This document shows, piece after piece, positions 35,138-43,962 of a stretch of DNA of 64,000 bases. Under the pieces are notes generated by a model. The model saw only the letters and a program-made list of their open reading frames with translations, made no database searches and had not been told where the DNA came from. The first letter of the stretch is position 1, and every line of letters starts with the position of its first letter. Position numbers and translations under genes: made by a program. Source of the DNA: Calothrix sp. NIES-3974 (GTDB taxonomy: Bacteria; Cyanobacteriota; Cyanobacteriia; Cyanobacteriales; Nostocaceae); assembly GCF_002368395.1 (NCBI RefSeq), contig NZ_AP018254.1, positions 4,712,001 to 4,776,000 of the forward strand. Direction: 5' to 3'.

Positions 35138-36369
35138 TTTTTCCTGTCACCCGAATGCAAAGGGATTTTGACTTCAATCTGACACCCTTGATTAGGTGCT
35201 GTGGCGATCGCAAATTCACCATCTAAAGCAAGACTGCGATCGCGCATACTTTGTAAACCAAACCCGGTCGTTTTTTGCTGGGGGTCAAAACCCATACCAT
35301 TATCGGCTACTTGTAATAAAACCTGATTCGGTGTACTGACCAAATATATATCAATCCTACTAGCATGGGCATATTTAGATATATTAGTCATGGACTCCTG
35401 GATGATGCGATAAACTGCGCTACTAACTTCCGTAGGTAGGGGATGATTCAGGTGGATTTGATAGGTGGGTTTTATACCTGTGGAGTGTTGACAATCTTCG
35501 ATTAATTTGAGTATAGATTGCTGGAGAGATTTTCCTTCCCAAGGATGCGATCGCATAGCGGAAACAGAATGACGCACATCTTGCAGGGATTTAGAACCTA
35601 ACTCTTTCGCACGGGAGAGAAATTCTTGGGCTTTTTGGGGGTTGGATTGCCATAATTTTACTGCTGTTTCCAATTGTAAATTCAAAGCGGTCAGAGAATG
35701 TCCCAAGGAATCGTGGATTTCTCTCGCGATGCGATTACGTTCTTCGAGGGTAGCTTGATTTTCAATTCTTAAGGCATATTCCCTTAATTTTTGATTCGCA
35801 ATCTTAAGTTCATCACGGCTTTTTCGCTCCGCTAACACTGCATTCATTAACAACAAGATAAATATTAACGTGATACTAAATAAAGTGGCTAAATTAAACC
35901 CAAAAACCCGGAATTTATGGCTAATTCCCGGAGTAGCAAAGGGCGAACTATAAAAACGGAGCATCAAAGTTAACAAAAATAAACTAAACGCGATCGCTGT
36001 GACAATTAAGCGCCCTGTTAACTGAAAAATCAAACAACTACGGGTGACTAAAACAAGGTAAATAACCGGAAATAACCTCGCTGTTTTCCCCAGAAAAAAA
36101 GTTGTAATTACCACCAAAATAATTTGTAATCCCGTATAAATCACCTTCACAGGAGTATTATTCGTTGGTAATCGCAACCCCATTAGTCCAAAAGTAATTA
36201 AACTTAACACAGCCCATTCCGGCATAGATGTACTTGGATATCTCCGGGGGGGAAGGGGTACCATTGTCATAAAAATAGCCATTCCCAGTAATATCCACTC
36301 CAAATACAATAGGAATCGAAAAGGATGATTTTTATATTGAATCGGACGATTCACGTTTATATTCCTCAA
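35134..36369 (-). CDS. NarL-type membrane sensor histidine kinase
   Basis: A 411-residue kinase. The first half (about residues 15-185) has six or so hydrophobic segments and no clear extracellular domain, so it probably senses within the membrane. A short coiled coil (LKIANQKLREYALRIENQA) leads to a HisKA_3 dimerisation domain with the phospho-His in REIHDSLGHSLTALNLQLE, then a HATPase with VADNGMGFDP and GFGLQSMRDR. This architecture resembles DesK-like kinases, which read membrane fluidity; the resemblance is only in layout. It is cotranscribed with the downstream regulator (4-base overlap) and divergent from the Spy-like gene. Confidence 0.9.
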   Translation of the reverse strand: MRNINVNRPIQYKNHPFRFLLYLEWILLGMAIFMTMVPLPPRRYPSTSMPEWAVLSLITFGLMGLRLPTNNTPVKVIYTGLQIILVVITTFFLGKTARLFPVIYLVLVTRSCLIFQLTGRLIVTAIAFSLFLLTLMLRFYSSPFATPGISHKFRVFGFNLATLFSITLIFILLLMNAVLAERKSRDELKIANQKLREYALRIENQATLEERNRIAREIHDSLGHSLTALNLQLETAVKLWQSNPQKAQEFLSRAKELGSKSLQDVRHSVSAMRSHPWEGKSLQQSILKLIEDCQHSTGIKPTYQIHLNHPLPTEVSSAVYRIIQESMTNISKYAHASRIDIYLVSTPNQVLLQVADNGMGFDPQQKTTGFGLQSMRDRSLALDGEFAIATAPNQGCQIEVKIPLHSGDRKK

Positions 36370-36386
36370 ATTTGAAAACAGGGAGT

Positions 36387-36470
36387 AAAAACGACCCGGT
36401 GGGTCGTCTAGGTAAAAACGACCCGGTGGGTCGTCTAGGTAGTAGAGACGACTCGGTAGGTCATCTCTAC
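36387..36470. repeat. Two 27-bp tandem units plus a related palindrome
   Basis: Units at 36387-36413 and 36414-36440 share the core ACGACCCGGTGGGTCGTC. A third, diverged copy at 36441-36470 has longer GTAGAGACGAC-type arms. This is the same family as 29965-30027. Confidence 0.9.
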
Positions 36471-36710
36471 AGAATTAGGAATAATTGATTATAAATATCT
36501 AAAAATATGTATTTAAAAGCAACAAAAATCAGGCTTATATAAATAAAAAAAGGTTGAAAATTGTCATAGTGAAACCATTTCATCTATCTTGAAAACACAA
36601 ATTACTCCAGTTCTCCAGCAACACCAAAAATCAATCATAATAAATTCTGACTCCTGTATCCTATATTCTCCATTCTCATCTCATCATAGAATTGTTACAC
36701 TTACCAGGGT

Positions 36711-36727
36711 ATATGACTTTAGTCATA
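36711..36727. promoter_or_regulatory. Candidate operator palindrome before the Spy-like gene
   Basis: TATGACT and AGTCATA arms flank a TT-containing centre in the spacer between the two-component system and the Spy-like gene. Further TGACTT and ATGACAT half-sites lie within 50 bases. The dyad is seen directly; regulator binding is inference. Confidence 0.35.
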
Positions 36728-36878
36728 GATGATGACATGACTTTCTGCTTGGGAAATTATTGGATGGTCGTGACTTTTTCTAGATGTTTTTTGGTATGTT
36801 CAGTTTCTATGATGGGGACATCCCAATGGGAAAAGTAAACCAACTCAAGCACATACACAAATTAAAAGGTAGAAACCG

Positions 36879-37334
36879 ATGAAATTTAAAGCATTACCCC
36901 TAATTGCTAGTGTTATCGCTGTCACTCTGACCACCGTCCCCCTATCAGCTAGCGCTCAAATGCGTTTTAACCGTGCATCCTTCATGTCTGCACAAGCTCA
37001 AGGTAAACCTGGTTACGGTGCTAAATTTGAACGTTTAGGCTTAACAGATGCACAACGTACTCAAATTCAAGCTATTATGCAAGAAGGTCGCGCAGCAATG
37101 GCTAATGTTTTAACACCTGCTCAACGTCAACAATTGGAAGCAGCAAAACAAAGTGGAAATAAAAGAGGTGTATGGCGTGAGTTAAACCTAACTGAAGCAC
37201 AGCGTACCCAAATGCGTCAAATCAAAGAATCGCAACAACAAAGAATTAATGCTGTACTCACCGAAGAGCAACGTCAGCAATTAGCGCAAATGAAAGGAAA
37301 TAGAGGAAATCGTAGACAATTTCGCAATCGTTAA
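36879..37334 (+). CDS. Spy/CpxP-like periplasmic LTXXQ protein
   Basis: A 151-residue exported protein. The signal peptide runs from residue 1 to about 27 (LIASVIAVTLTTVPLSASA, then Q). The mature part is helical and strongly basic with four LTXXQ-type motifs: LTDAQRTQ, LTPAQRQQ, LTEAQRTQ and LTEEQRQQ. These define the Spy/CpxP family of ATP-independent periplasmic chaperones and envelope-stress inhibitors. The paired repeats suggest an internal duplication. A divergent kinase/regulator pair 509 bases away resembles the CpxP/CpxAR arrangement in layout but is of the NarL class, so the analogy is inferred. Confidence 0.82.
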   Translation: MKFKALPLIASVIAVTLTTVPLSASAQMRFNRASFMSAQAQGKPGYGAKFERLGLTDAQRTQIQAIMQEGRAAMANVLTPAQRQQLEAAKQSGNKRGVWRELNLTEAQRTQMRQIKESQQQRINAVLTEEQRQQLAQMKGNRGNRRQFRNR

Positions 37335-37419
37335 TTTTTAAGTTTTACTTCTCAACTAGCTAGTTAGATTTTTAGAGTTCTATTGCCTATCTAGACCAAA
37401 TTAGCATTCAAGCAGGTTA

Positions 37420-37530
37420 CAGGTCGAATAGTACATTCCTGGTTTCCTCACACACCACACACAACCATGTCAGCATCACATTCCTGAGACTATTTTACAA
37501 CTGCGGCAAGCCCTGGGTTTGCCGATTTTT
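37420..37530 (+). ncRNA. Candidate small RNA with Yfr1-like motif
   Basis: TTTCCTCACACACCA at 37443-37457 differs in two bases from the ACTCCTCACACACCA core of Yfr1, a small RNA found across cyanobacteria. A strong terminator follows at 37504-37530. Against Yfr1 are the two mismatches, the 46-base gap before the terminator (Yfr1 is more compact) and the lack of the usual neighbours. It may simply be the 3' untranslated region of the Spy-like gene. The 5' end given is a guess. Confidence 0.25.
37504..37530 (+). terminator. Rho-independent terminator
   Basis: CGGCAAGCCC pairs with GGGTTTGCCG to form a long GC-rich stem, followed directly by ATTTTTG. It ends transcription coming from the Spy-like gene or from a small RNA in between. 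Confidence 0.8.
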
Positions 37531-38001
37531 GTAATACCAATTGGAAAAAAGAATGCAACAGATTATTTTTTTTAGAGACATAGCATTGCTAAGTCTCATG
37601 TTAAATATGTGTTGCAAAAATTTTGGGAATCGGTGTCAATTATGGAATAAACAAACGACTAACACCCAGGTAATTGTCAATTGACAGAACAATATCAACC
37701 AGACTTGCGCTACATTGCTCCCGATATTCTCGCTCAACCAATCGATCCAAATTTCCAATTGTAATCAACAGCTAGTTCAGCAAGTTATATCAAAACAGGA
37801 TGCAGGAATAGCTGACACAAATCAAACTGGAATTCCATATCCTCAATATCTATCTTGAGATAGGAAATATATATCCGAATGGTACTTTCAACCAAAAATG
37901 GAATTGGATCACTTCATATCAGATAATTGTTAATTAACACTATCACCTACTTTTACATGCTTAAAATCTAATTTTCAGATTGGATCAAGGAGTTAGACCC
38001 A

Positions 38002-38430
38002 GTGAAAAAGTTAACCCTAACCCGTGGTGAACTAGAGCGCAATATTTCTCAAGATGTTATCCGTTTTTATATCCAACAGTTAGGACATACCCCTGATAAG
38101 GTTAGCTGTCAAATTTGCGACAATAAGTTAATTATAATTCTTGATGATTCTATTACTTTGGCAGAACAAGTTTTAATTAAAGAGGGAGAAAACGAATTAG
38201 CTGAAGAAGTTCGTTCTAAACTTGATGAGGCAATTCAAGAACCCCTCAAGCAATTAATCGAAAACATGATTGGTATCAATGTAATTGATCTTTTCTCTGA
38301 CGCAACCTTAGAAACAACGCGAACTGGTATTATTGCCGTACTTTCAGAAGCTCCTTCATTCCGTCAAAACTCTTCTACGACAAAGGCTAAATCCAATAAG
38401 CCTAGTTCAGGAAAGGAAAAAGCCAGCTAA
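38002..38430 (+). CDS. DUF2294 family protein
   Basis: A 142-residue soluble protein with a GTG start at 38002, preceded by AAGGAG 10 bases upstream. Residues about 8-120 match the DUF2294 layout: ELERNISQDVIRFYIQQLGH, then a beta-strand KLIIILDDSITLAEQVL, then EEVRSKLDEAIQEPLKQLIE and a GINVIDLFSDATLETTRTG strand. The tail is Ser/Lys-rich. The family occurs in cyanobacteria and Firmicutes with no established biochemical role. Confidence in the coding call is high, and in the family name moderate. Confidence 0.7.
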   Translation: MKKLTLTRGELERNISQDVIRFYIQQLGHTPDKVSCQICDNKLIIILDDSITLAEQVLIKEGENELAEEVRSKLDEAIQEPLKQLIENMIGINVIDLFSDATLETTRTGIIAVLSEAPSFRQNSSTTKAKSNKPSSGKEKAS

Positions 38431-39348
38431 TACCCGAAATTGGATTTTAGATTTTGGATTTTATTCTGAATACCCTTTTGATATCAGGGTTTTATCTTCC
38501 TATTTATCCCATTATTTTTCCAAATTAGTTTTTTTGTATAATTTGCTAACAACACAGGTAGCGATAATTATACATAATGTATAAGCGTAAATACTTGGTT
38601 CCAGGCTTTGATCAACACCTTTATATGGAGTATCGCGAGAATCTGATTAAACATCTCTAGCTATAAGCATTGAAAACTTTACCTTTTACTTTGACTTTTT
38701 ACCAATGCCTAACTCTTACGTATAGCGCTTCCTACTCTGGTGTACCGTTTTACTTTGGAGTTGACTCCTGACGGGGAGCGGGGGAAGAAAATGTATCAAA
38801 ATTTCAGTGAAATGGTATCAGGTTAATTTTTATAAAATTAGTTTGCTTTTATCATTAACGTGTGTACACATCCCTTAACCCTAGGTTAACTTTAGGATAG
38901 AAATATCTGAACAGTCTAATCCTATCGATTAGGAAACAGACATTAACTGACATTACAGGTTCCCAGTGGATGTAGATAACTTCAGTTGAGGTTGTTGAGC
39001 AATAGGTTCATTTTCCTCGGGTTCCCTGTTTCCAACCCCCATCAGACTTTTTCCCCAAGGCTCTAGATTAAGCTCTGGACAAAAATAAATACAGAAAGCT
39101 TTGTCCCACATGCCAATGTAGTGTTTGTACAAATATTGATTGATGTATAGCGGACGGCAAAAACCCAGCTATCACCAGCCGCATCCTCTACCACAAAGAA
39201 GTTTTTCAGAAAAATATGTAGTTTTACAATTATTTCATCTTAATCTTTAAGTAATATTTAAAAACTTTTTTATAATCAATACAGCAATCTTTGCTCCACT
39301 CAAAGATTCTTAATTTATTGTTAAAAAAATACGTGAAAAGCATTTATA
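38431..39348. other. Long rpaA upstream region with several dyads
   Basis: 918 bases with no credible gene. At 38861-38870 lies the perfect palindrome TGTGTACACA; at 38875-38889 TTAACC-CTA-GGTTAA; at 38916-38932 CTAATC-CTATC-GATTAG. These three dyads fall within 75 bases, 420-490 bases before rpaA. A CTTTGGAGTT...CCTGACGGGGAGC segment near 38750 recurs inverted near 48215. The last 120 bases are very AT-rich. The long region suggests a long leader or several promoters. Confidence 0.6.
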
Positions 39349-40092
39349 ATGCCAAGGATTCTTGTAATTGATGACGACCCCGCGATTTCGGAACTTGTTG
39401 CCGTCAACTTGGAAATGGCTGGTTACGATGTCAGTCAAGCCGAAGACGGGATTAAGGGACAGGCGTTAGCATTACAATTGCAGCCTGATTTAATCATGCT
39501 GGACTTAATGCTACCCCGTGTAGACGGATTTACAGTCTGTCAGAGATTACGAAGGGATGAACGCACCGCCGAAATCCCAGTTTTAATGCTGACAGCCTTA
39601 AGTCAAACCCAGGATAAGGTGGAAGGGTTTAATGCTGGTGCGGATGATTATCTGACCAAACCCTTTGAGGTGGAAGAAATGCTTGCTCGTGTTCGAGCAT
39701 TGTTACGACGTACCGACCGCATTCCCCAAGCTGCTAAACACAGCGAAATCCTCAACTACGGTTCATTAACCCTGGTACCGGAACGGTTTGAAGCAATTTG
39801 GTTTGGCGAAACCGTGAAACTAACCCATCTAGAATTTGAACTGCTTCATTGTCTGCTGCAACGTCACGGACAAACCGTTTCTCCCAGCGAGATTCTCCGG
39901 GAAGTTTGGGGATACGACCCTGACGATGATATCGAAACCATTCGCGTCCATATTCGTCACCTACGCACCAAGTTGGAACCAGACCCCCGTCATCCTCGTT
40001 ATATCAAAACCGTTTACGGTGCTGGTTATTGTTTAGAACTTCCTAGTACTCCAGTATCAGGAGATAATGCAACTGCATTGGGTGTCGAATAG
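39349..40092 (+). CDS. rpaA: OmpR-family response regulator RpaA
   Basis: A 247-residue regulator. The receiver (1-120) has [20 protein letters not shown], acceptor Asp in [13 protein letters not shown], and [18 protein letters not shown]. The winged helix (about 145-235) has [20 protein letters not shown] and [20 protein letters not shown]. The wording closely matches RpaA, the cyanobacterial output regulator that links the KaiABC clock (via SasA and CikA) and light to global transcription and phycobilisome energy transfer. It differs from the paralog RpaB, which begins differently. The ATG at 39349 is well placed. The gene is monocistronic behind an unusually long spacer. Confidence 0.88.
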   Translation: MPRILVIDDDPAISELVAVNLEMAGYDVSQAEDGIKGQALALQLQPDLIMLDLMLPRVDGFTVCQRLRRDERTAEIPVLMLTALSQTQDKVEGFNAGADDYLTKPFEVEEMLARVRALLRRTDRIPQAAKHSEILNYGSLTLVPERFEAIWFGETVKLTHLEFELLHCLLQRHGQTVSPSEILREVWGYDPDDDIETIRVHIRHLRTKLEPDPRHPRYIKTVYGAGYCLELPSTPVSGDNATALGVE

Positions 40093-40324
40093 TTTTCGGG
40101 TGTTTCTCGCTCCACAATACACGCCAAATTGGCGCTCGTGTAGGCTTTTGCACGAGTGCTTGTTGTTATTTATGTGTAGGTTCTGAAATCTCAATCAATA
40201 GCGGTGGGCAGAAGGTTGTAAAATCTTTGTTAAATTTAAACAGTATTTAACAAATTGATCAGGGTGGGAAATTTTCCCCAACCAATCAAATCTGAATTCT
40301 CCCCACAGCTATTTAGGTACTAGC

Positions 40325-42535
40325 ATGACAGCAACAACCCCAAAAGCGACATCCACCCATCCCCAGTTTTGTGAAGGAATTCAATATTTTGGGGAATCTC
40401 TACCAGAATTTGCCAAGTACGGTCAAAGTAGCGCCATTAGGGCTGGAGAAACTGCGGTTAACCCCAATGACGATACAGCAGTGTACCAGACTATCCTCTA
40501 TGCAGATGCCCTACGCTACCTTACCTTACAAATTACAGGAGCGAAAGCATCAGGACACCCTGGTGGGTTTGCTAGTCAAGCGGAAGCCTATGCAGCCCTA
40601 GTCATGCTGGGATACAAGAATATTATTACCGAAGTTGGGCATCATGCGCCTGGTTTTTACAGTGCCATGTTTTTAGATCGTTCCCTAGAAGACATGGGGA
40701 TTACAACAGTACAACAATTGCGCGATCGCTTTCGTGAGAGACACGGTTTACTAGGACATCTTTCAGGTTATATTCCGGGAATTCTTGCACCTGCTGGTCC
40801 CTTGGGACAGGGACAACATTTTGCCATGGCCGCAGCTTTACTCCATCGGGATCAATTATTTCCGTTTACCGTCGGTGACGGGGGTTTAGGTGAACCCTAC
40901 ATTATGAGCGGAATGGCCCATTTCCATACAGCCTATCCCCAAGTCACTAATTTCCTACCTGTGTTGGTGTGGAACGGTTTCAGTCAAGAACACCACAGCA
41001 TGGTTTCCACCAAAACCAACGCTGAGATGATTACCTATTGGCAAGGGAATGGCTTTGTCGAAGTTGTATTGGTGGATGCTAAGGATTTTGACGACCAGAA
41101 CCAACCGGGTGATTATGTCGATAGTACGGCGTTTTCCTGGGCAAAACGGATGGAGTTTACCCAAGCAGTGTTAGCAGGGGTGGATAAGGCTGCAAAATCA
41201 GCTTTATCGGGAAAACTGACCGTATTTATCATTAAGCAACTCAAGGGTGCAGGTGTACACGCACGGGGAGCGAAATCCCACAACCTCTATCCCAAGGATA
41301 CCCTCGACGCACCCCACATCGTTGAGGCATTAAAAGCTCGCGCTCTACCTCCTGCTGCATGGCAATTGGTGCGGGAGAATGTAGAGAAAGCTGGAGGTGG
41401 TCCAGCAGCAAAAACCGTCGTTACCGAATTTATTTTACCCTTGGCTGAGATTGGTTCCCTACCCTTAGAAGAATATCCAGTTGGTGGAGAAGCAAAAGTG
41501 GCTACTACTGCAATGGGTAAGTTGGTGGGAGTAGTTGGACAACAAGACAAAAACTTTATTGTCACCAACGCCGATGGCAACGAAGCATCGGGTATTGGTA
41601 ATATTAACCAGGCATTGAAGATTAACCACCCAGTCGCCGACGATTTGTATAATCAGGTACCCGGAGGTCAGGTGTATGAACCTCTAAGTGAAGATGCTTG
41701 TGCGGGATTAGCAGCAGGGATAGCCCTAATGGGGGGAAGAAGTTTATGGTGTTCCTATGAATCCTTTGCTGTGAATGGTTTACCAATTTGGCAAACCGTT
41801 ACCCAAGCAATGGCGGAATTACGTCGTCCTACCCCATCAACAGTTACCTTATATACAGCCGGGGCTTTAGAACAGGGACGCAATGGTTGGACTCACCAAC
41901 GTCCAGAAATAGAGGCCTACTTTGCAGCGATGATGCGTAACGGGAATATTTTTCCCCTGTTTCCCTGTGATGCAAATAGTATCCAAGTTTGCTATGACTG
42001 GGCTTTAACAACGAAAAATAAGGGGATTGTGATTACTGCGAGTAAATCCCCCCTACCCATTAGAACTACTTTTGCCCAAACTCAAGAGGGATTAGAAAAT
42101 GGTGCGGTGGTACTGCAAGAACTGTCAGGAGATAAAACAGTGGTTTTTGCGGTGATTGGTGATATGACCTTGATACCAGTATATGCAGCTGCTCAACAAT
42201 TACAAGCTCAAGGTATCGGTAGTCGAATTGTCGCTGTGATCAATCCCCGGCGTTTGTATCGTCCCCACGATGTTGCTTGGGATACCTGTGCAGAGGCTGA
42301 CGGTGGTTTTATTGATGATGGTAAATTTGCCACCCTATTTACTGGTGATGCCTTAATTGGGGTGACGGGTGGTGCAGCAGCCATGTTAGAACCAATTATG
42401 CTCAGAAGTACCTGTCAACGGGATACTTTTGCTTGGAAAAGGGGAGAAACTACCGCCAGTGCAGGGGAACTGATGGCATTTAATGGTTTGACTGCGGAGG
42501 CTTTAGTGAAGCGCAGTGCGGATTTAGTGGGTTAG
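40325..42535 (+). CDS. Phosphoketolase/transketolase-like thiamine-diphosphate enzyme
   Basis: A 736-residue ThDP enzyme. The N-terminal (PP) part has GAKASGHPGGFASQAEAYAA, GPLGQGQHFAMAAALLHRD and the metal/ThDP loop FTVGDGGLGEPYIMSGM. The pyrimidine part has ADGNEASGIGNIN and YEPLSEDACAGLAAGIALMG followed by WCSYESFAVNG, which resembles phosphoketolase. It is shorter than standard phosphoketolases (about 790-820) and has GHHAPGF rather than the usual HGPGH. It probably belongs to the second, divergent cyanobacterial group annotated as phosphoketolase-like. Cleavage of xylulose- or fructose-phosphate to acetyl-phosphate is inferred. It is monocistronic. Confidence 0.75.
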   Translation: MTATTPKATSTHPQFCEGIQYFGESLPEFAKYGQSSAIRAGETAVNPNDDTAVYQTILYADALRYLTLQITGAKASGHPGGFASQAEAYAALVMLGYKNIITEVGHHAPGFYSAMFLDRSLEDMGITTVQQLRDRFRERHGLLGHLSGYIPGILAPAGPLGQGQHFAMAAALLHRDQLFPFTVGDGGLGEPYIMSGMAHFHTAYPQVTNFLPVLVWNGFSQEHHSMVSTKTNAEMITYWQGNGFVEVVLVDAKDFDDQNQPGDYVDSTAFSWAKRMEFTQAVLAGVDKAAKSALSGKLTVFIIKQLKGAGVHARGAKSHNLYPKDTLDAPHIVEALKARALPPAAWQLVRENVEKAGGGPAAKTVVTEFILPLAEIGSLPLEEYPVGGEAKVATTAMGKLVGVVGQQDKNFIVTNADGNEASGIGNINQALKINHPVADDLYNQVPGGQVYEPLSEDACAGLAAGIALMGGRSLWCSYESFAVNGLPIWQTVTQAMAELRRPTPSTVTLYTAGALEQGRNGWTHQRPEIEAYFAAMMRNGNIFPLFPCDANSIQVCYDWALTTKNKGIVITASKSPLPIRTTFAQTQEGLENGAVVLQELSGDKTVVFAVIGDMTLIPVYAAAQQLQAQGIGSRIVAVINPRRLYRPHDVAWDTCAEADGGFIDDGKFATLFTGDALIGVTGGAAAMLEPIMLRSTCQRDTFAWKRGETTASAGELMAFNGLTAEALVKRSADLVG

Positions 42536-42800
42536 CTTTTTCTGAGGGAGTGGGGAGTCGGGAATAGGGAGTGGGAAAAAGCACATAGTAGCGCTCACAG
42601 CGCTGCATATTCAAGCTTTTTCGCGACTAAAGTCAAGATTACAAACCCCTTCAGAACTTATTTGGTCGAGTAGACACCACCCTACAAGTGCGGTGAGGAT
42701 GTCAAAAAACCACGATTAACACATTCAAACATTCGCTCATTAAGTCCGAGTGTTTCTTTTTGGGGCTTTACACTATTCATACCAGATTCATACAAGTTAA

Positions 42801-43511
42801 TTGACGCTCCCACGACTTAAAGCCGTGGGATTCTTGTTTCATTCAGCCGACTTACTTAAAGGAGTCTCCCCACTTAAGCAGAGGTCGTTCTGTCCACAAG
42901 CTTTAGATTCTGTGCGCCCCACAGTACTTTTTAATCCTTTGTTCAAAATCATAGTCGCCGCGTTATAGTCACGGTGCATCACTGCACCACAACAATGACA
43001 TTTGTGGGTACGAGTGGACAAAGATTTCTGAACTCGTGTCCCACAAACAGAACAATCTTGCGATGTGTAGTGAGGTGCAACTGCTATCACCCAAGTATCA
43101 AAAACTTTGCCATAGTAGTCTACCCAATCAGTAAACAGTGACCATGATGCGTCACTGATAGATTTAGCTAAATGATGGTTCTTAACCATGTTTCGCACCT
43201 GCAAGTCCTCATAAACTACCAAGTCGTTTGACTGGACTAGAGTTCTTGCTGTCTTCACAGCAAAATCTTTCCTCTGTCTACTTACCTTGAGATGCTTTTT
43301 CGCCAACTTTTTAACAGCTTTGCGGCGATTAGAAGAGCCTTTTTTACATCTAGAAACTTTGCGTTGTTTGCGTTTCAAAGACTTCTCAGACTTACGCAAA
43401 AATCTGGGATTTTCAACTGTCTTGCCATCAGAATCAGTGTAGAAAAATTCAAGTCCTACATCAATTCCTACTTGTTTACCATTGTGCTGATGCTGTTCTT
43501 TGCGTTCCGCA
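42801..43511 (-). mobile_element. 5'-truncated IS200/IS605-type element
   Basis: The right end lies at 42801-42804 (TTGA, read TCAA on the minus strand). It is next to a hairpin of CCCACG and CGTGGG at 42809-42829. The tnpB remnant runs from there to about 43511, where it joins a 65-base dispersed repeat. The left end, target tetramer and first third of tnpB are missing, so the element cannot move. It belongs to a different tnpB lineage from the element at 19902-21283. Confidence 0.8.
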
Positions 43512-43516
43512 AATGA
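42839..43516 (-). pseudogene. tnpB: tnpB, N-terminal third missing
   Basis: The open frame gives about 226 residues from SFAERKEQ to the stop. The RuvC core is complete: Asp in GIDVGLEFFYTDSDG, Glu in VVYEDLQVRNMVK, Asp in HRDYNAA. The zinc finger is CSVCG and CHCCG. The N-terminal wedge/REC-type region of about 130-150 residues is absent, so RNA and DNA binding should be lost. Upstream in frame is a stop, then the dispersed repeat. The tail, rich in Ser and Lys, ends LSKSAE. It is a relic rather than an active nuclease. Confidence 0.88.
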
Positions 43517-43576
43517 AACTAGAATAATCAACGGTTACAGCCCCTGATATGTAGCAAGCATTAGCGTAAACGATAT
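43512..43576 (-). repeat. 65-base dispersed repeat, copy 2
   Basis: Minus-strand copy of 34037-34101 with four substitutions. Identity stops at the TTTCATT where the tnpB homology begins, so this is the junction of the truncated IS. Confidence 0.9.
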
Positions 43577-43962
43577 TACTATCTACTACTTATACCAATA
43601 CTTATACCAACTTAAAAAAGTTGGCAACACATCTAGAATAGGAGACGTAGCAATGCTACGTCTCCTACAAAATTCGACAAAATTTATCTGTCCTATTTTT
43701 TTCAGGTATTGTATTCTGTCTCCTGTATTCTGTATCCTCCATCCTTTACTGTTCCCAATTCCTTCATAAAATACGGTATACACGTAGATGTGTAAATTCG
43801 ATAAAGAGGGTGAAATACCGCATAGGTAATGATGACGCTAGCAATTTCAGGCATTAAACTGTGGATAATTAAAGTCCTCGTTGCTACATGAAAGCATACG
43901 TATAAAACTAATGGCGTTGTTAAACATCTCTTAAATCGAATTCGATATCAAAACATTAAACT
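43577..43962. other. Spacer before the adenylate cyclase gene
   Basis: About 390 bases. It holds a perfect 25-base palindrome at 43641-43665 (arms GGAGACGTAGCA and TGCTACGTCTCC), flanked by GGCAACACATCTAG on one side and GACAAAATTTATCTGTCC on the other, both shared with 14107-14170. CCTGTATTCTGTATCC runs follow. The last 180 bases probably hold the promoter of the cyclase gene; no clear motif was identified. Confidence 0.7.
43641..43665. repeat. Perfect 25-base palindrome, GAGACGTAGCA type
   Basis: Arms GGAGACGTAGCA and TGCTACGTCTCC around a single A. This is the clearest copy of the most common palindrome family in the window. Confidence 0.95.

Larger units (their letters stand above)
36370..36878. 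other. Divergent regulatory spacer with tandem GACGACCC repeats
   Basis: A 509-base region between the kinase start and the Spy-like start, so it should hold both promoters. Near the kinase side are two 27-bp tandem units and a related palindrome (36387-36470). Near the middle is a palindromic TATGACTTTAGTCATAGATG stretch at about 36711-36730 (arms TATGACT and AGTCATA). This lies about 150 bases before the Spy-like gene and could be an operator. Confidence 0.6.
37335..38001. other. Spacer with terminator, possible small RNA and a palindromic repeat
   Basis: About 670 bases. First half: a CU-rich stretch at 37443-37463 and a rho-independent terminator at 37504-37530 (separate entries). Second half: a degraded GAGACATAGCATTGCTAAGTCTC palindrome at about 37575-37598, flanked by GCAACAGAT and ATGTGTTGC arms. 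A fragment after 37680 reads LTEQYQPDLRYIAPDILAQP in frame and may be a gene relic. An AAGGAG site at 37986 serves the next gene. Confidence 0.65.

Noticed and set aside
42670-42706. Possible further IS right end (GCGGTGAGGATGTCAA)
   Set aside because: The ending resembles the remnant at 54 kb, but there is no convincing hairpin and it lies within the dispersed 120-base repeat.
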